The notes below the pieces were generated by a model. The model did not search any database. It worked only from the letters and a program-made list of their open reading frames with translations, and had not been told where the DNA came from. A stretch of DNA of 7,733 nucleotides from Verrucomicrobiota bacterium (GTDB taxonomy: Bacteria; Verrucomicrobiota; Verrucomicrobiia; Chthoniobacterales; UBA10450): NCBI GenBank assembly GCA_003219225.1, contig QHPZ01000142.1, forward strand, positions 1-7,733, written 5' to 3'. Numbering within the stretch: position 1 is the first letter of the stretch; each line of letters begins with the position of its first letter. Positions 6,544 to 7,733 of the stretch are shown piece by piece. The position numbers and the translations under genes are program-made.

Positions 6544-6580
6544 CGATTGTTACAAAGCAATGTCGATGAAGTAACAATCG
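6544..6580. repeat. Perfect 10-bp inverted repeat upstream of the porin
   Basis: CGATTGTTAC (6544-6553) and GTAACAATCG (6571-6580) are exact reverse complements separated by 17 nt. It sits 54 nt upstream of the porin ATG, in the expected operator region. It could be a regulator's dyad site. It overlaps the 11-nt-spaced direct repeats, and the two readings are not exclusive. Confidence 0.8.
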
Positions 6581-6587
6581 CGTAACG
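6549..6587 (-). promoter_or_regulatory. Pho-box-like array of four 11-nt-spaced units upstream of the porin
   Basis: Reading the minus strand there are CGTTAC (6582-6587), TGTTAC (6571-6576), CGACAT (6560-6565) and TGTAAC (6549-6554), each starting exactly 11 nt after the last. PhoB binds tandem 11-nt units whose conserved part is close to TGTCA(T/C); these units match that at four to five of six positions. Placement upstream of an O/P-family porin gene makes a phosphate-starvation operator plausible. No phoB or phoR gene is in the window, and the binding protein is inferred. Confidence 0.45.
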
Positions 6588-6625
6588 TTGTAGAGGCGCT
6601 AGCCGCGGCGAGGGCCGCTGCAACG

Positions 6626-7054
6626 CTAGGGCTTCGCCGACGCGCTTGCGGCGGGCGAAGCTGCCGGCGTTATCTTGCCGGCCGGCAAAACGCCTGCGCC
6701 TGAATCAGGCGCGAGCGAGGCAACGGGTGAGGGCGATTGCGCCGCGGCGGCGGGCGACGGTTGCGCGGCCGTTTGCTGTTTCAGCAACTCCCGTCGCAGT
6801 GCGCTGTTCCCGGCGTTTTTGTGCGCATACAAGATCGACAATGCGAAGGTGAGCGCGAAAAAAAAACCCGCCAGCCAGCCGGTGAATTTCACCAGCACGT
6901 TCGTCGTCTGCGCACCGAAGATATTTTCCGTCACTCCCGCGCCAAAGGCCGCGCCGAGTCCTTCGCTCTTGGGCCGCTGCATCAAAATCACCAGCACCAT
7001 GAGCAGCGCGACCAGCGCCCAGATCGCAAGGAGCACGTTGATCAGGATCGACAT
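6626..7054 (-). CDS. secG: SecG, preprotein translocase subunit
   Basis: A 142-residue inner-membrane protein, with a core of about 80 residues that matches SecG end to end. The first transmembrane helix (residues 3-24, ILINVLLAIWALVALLMVLVI) is followed by the cytoplasmic loop MQRPKSEGLGAAFGAGVTENIFGAQ (25-49), which carries the conserved Gly-rich block and FG motif, and then by the second helix (about 57-76, ending SILYA). SecG associates with SecYE and assists SecA-driven export. The remaining about 62 residues form an Ala/Pro/Ser-rich, probably disordered tail that E. coli SecG lacks. The ATG at 7054 is chosen; a TTG at 7066 would add four residues, but neither has a clear Shine-Dalgarno site. 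It lies 74 nt downstream of mazG on the same strand. The porin follows after 136 nt with its own control region. Confidence 0.93.
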   Translation of the reverse strand: MSILINVLLAIWALVALLMVLVILMQRPKSEGLGAAFGAGVTENIFGAQTTNVLVKFTGWLAGFFFALTFALSILYAHKNAGNSALRRELLKQQTAAQPSPAAAAQSPSPVASLAPDSGAGVLPAGKITPAASPAASASAKP

Positions 7055-7066
7055 TGGAGCCGGCAA

Positions 7067-7094
7067 TATGACTGAGCGCCGCCGAATGTAAACT
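7067..7094 (-). promoter_or_regulatory. Candidate sigma-70-type promoter for secG
   Basis: On the minus strand TTTACA (five of six to TTGACA) is followed after 16 nt by CATATT (four of six to TATAAT) in the mazG-secG gap. It would place the transcription start only a few bases before the ATG at 7054, giving a nearly leaderless message. This agrees with the missing ribosome site but remains a weak call. Confidence 0.3.
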
Positions 7095-7128
7095 GGTTGG
7101 GCGAGACTCTCTCGAGCCGACGAAAGAT

Positions 7129-7733
7129 CTACGGCTCCGCCGAGCGTTGCCTCACCCGCTGCTTGATCTGGTTCCAGATCCCATCCATTTCGGCCAGCGC
7201 GACCTCGCCCAGCTTTTTACCGCGCTCCCGCAGCTCGTCTTCCAAGCGGTTGAAGCGCGTGACGAACTTGTCGGTTGCCGATTGCAACGCGCTCTCGGCG
7301 TCGAATCCGGATTTGCGGGCCAGATTAACGACCGCAAAGAGCAAATCGCCGATCTCATCCTCGACGCATTGTCGATCTTTTGAATCGATCGCGCGCTTCA
7401 ATTCGCCCACTTCTTCATCGACCTTCTCAACGACATCGCGCAGCTCCGTCCAATCAAAGTTGACACGCGCGGCTTTCTCCTGCGCCTTTTGCGCGCGCAT
7501 CAGCGCCGGGAGCGCGCCGGGCAAACCATCGAGATAATGCTGACTGGCTTTCTCCTCGCGCTTGATCGATTCCCATTGCTTCACCACCCCACCCGAATCG
7601 CGCACATTACTGTCGCCAAAAACGTGCGGGTGACGCCGAATGAGTTTCTCCGTCACGTCGCCAGCGACGTTGTCGATGTTGAATTTGCCCGCCTCGCGCG
7701 CGATCTCGGCGTGCATCACGATGAGCAGAAGAA
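7129..7733 (-). CDS. mazG: MazG, nucleoside triphosphate pyrophosphohydrolase, C-terminal part, truncated by window edge
   Basis: The frame stays open to the right-hand end of the window (LLLIVMHAEIAREAGKFNID), so the GTG at 7719 is an internal Val and the true start lies outside. About 200 of the roughly 260 residues are present. Visible are the linker with RRHPHVFGDSNV, the WESIKREEK segment, LPALMRAQKAQEKAARVNFDW, and the second MazG domain with its metal-binding acidic motif EEVGE followed by EIGDLLFAVVNLAR (the E-x-x-E...E-x-x-D pattern). The protein hydrolyses NTPs to NMPs and pyrophosphate, cleaning damaged nucleotides; in E. coli it also lowers ppGpp-linked toxicity. It ends at TAG 7129-7131, 74 nt before secG. 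The C-terminal catalytic domain appears intact. Confidence 0.93.
   Translation of the reverse strand, partial: LLLIVMHAEIAREAGKFNIDNVAGDVTEKLIRRHPHVFGDSNVRDSGGVVKQWESIKREEKASQHYLDGLPGALPALMRAQKAQEKAARVNFDWTELRDVVEKVDEEVGELKRAIDSKDRQCVEDEIGDLLFAVVNLARKSGFDAESALQSATDKFVTRFNRLEDELRERGKKLGEVALAEMDGIWNQIKQRVRQRSAEP

Noticed and set aside
6586..6625. Terminator-like structure after secG (CGTTG/CAACG with inner GCGGC/GCCGC)
   Set aside because: The pairings are short with a large unpaired gap, and no T-run follows on the minus strand. Similar structures are expected by chance in GC-rich DNA.
7102..7114. CGAGA/TCTCG inverted repeat between mazG and secG
   Set aside because: Only 5 bp with a 3-nt loop and no T-tract; too weak for a terminator or operator call.

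Overview
This 7.7 kb window looks like chromosomal DNA from a high-GC, Gram-negative-type (outer-membrane-bearing) bacterium. The best guess is a soil Verrucomicrobium of the Spartobacteria/Chthoniobacterales kind. The grounds are an O/P-type outer-membrane porin with signal peptide and C-terminal Phe, a SecG whose core (RPKSEGLGAAFG) and Ala/Pro-rich tail resemble verrucomicrobial forms, and the overall base composition. The taxonomic call is an inference and only moderately secure. No tRNA, rRNA, CRISPR array, transposase or phage gene was seen.

The left half (1-4593) reads on the + strand. It opens with the C-terminal part of a membrane anti-sigma factor whose start lies outside the window. 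A tightly packed four-gene set follows: a nitroreductase-family flavoprotein (497-1099); a three-part protein made of a cyclic-nucleotide-binding domain, a glutaredoxin-like domain and a thioredoxin-reductase-like flavoprotein (1092-2810); a small UBP-type zinc-finger protein (2803-3072); and a DHA2-type MFS exporter (3076-4593). The first two junctions are 8-nt overlaps and the third is a 3-nt gap, so the four are very probably co-transcribed and translationally coupled. The flavoprotein has Ala-Ala-Thr-Ala where thioredoxin reductases carry the Cys-x-x-Cys redox pair, so it probably does not reduce thioredoxin in the classical way. The set reads as a stress, redox-sensing and efflux module. 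The flavoprotein/UBP-finger partnership is the most intriguing biology here.

The right half (4590-7733) reads on the - strand, in transcription order: mazG (its 5' end runs off the window), secG, an O/P-family porin, and a small SnoaL/NTF2-fold protein. The SnoaL-like gene and the MFS gene converge with their stop codons overlapping by 4 bp. The porin has a clear Shine-Dalgarno site. Its upstream region holds four six-base elements at exact 11-nt spacing, resembling a PhoB (Pho box) operator, and also a perfect 10-bp inverted repeat. This is suggestive because the porin belongs to the phosphate/polyphosphate-selective family. A long imperfect hairpin lies just downstream of the porin, between it and the SnoaL-like gene.
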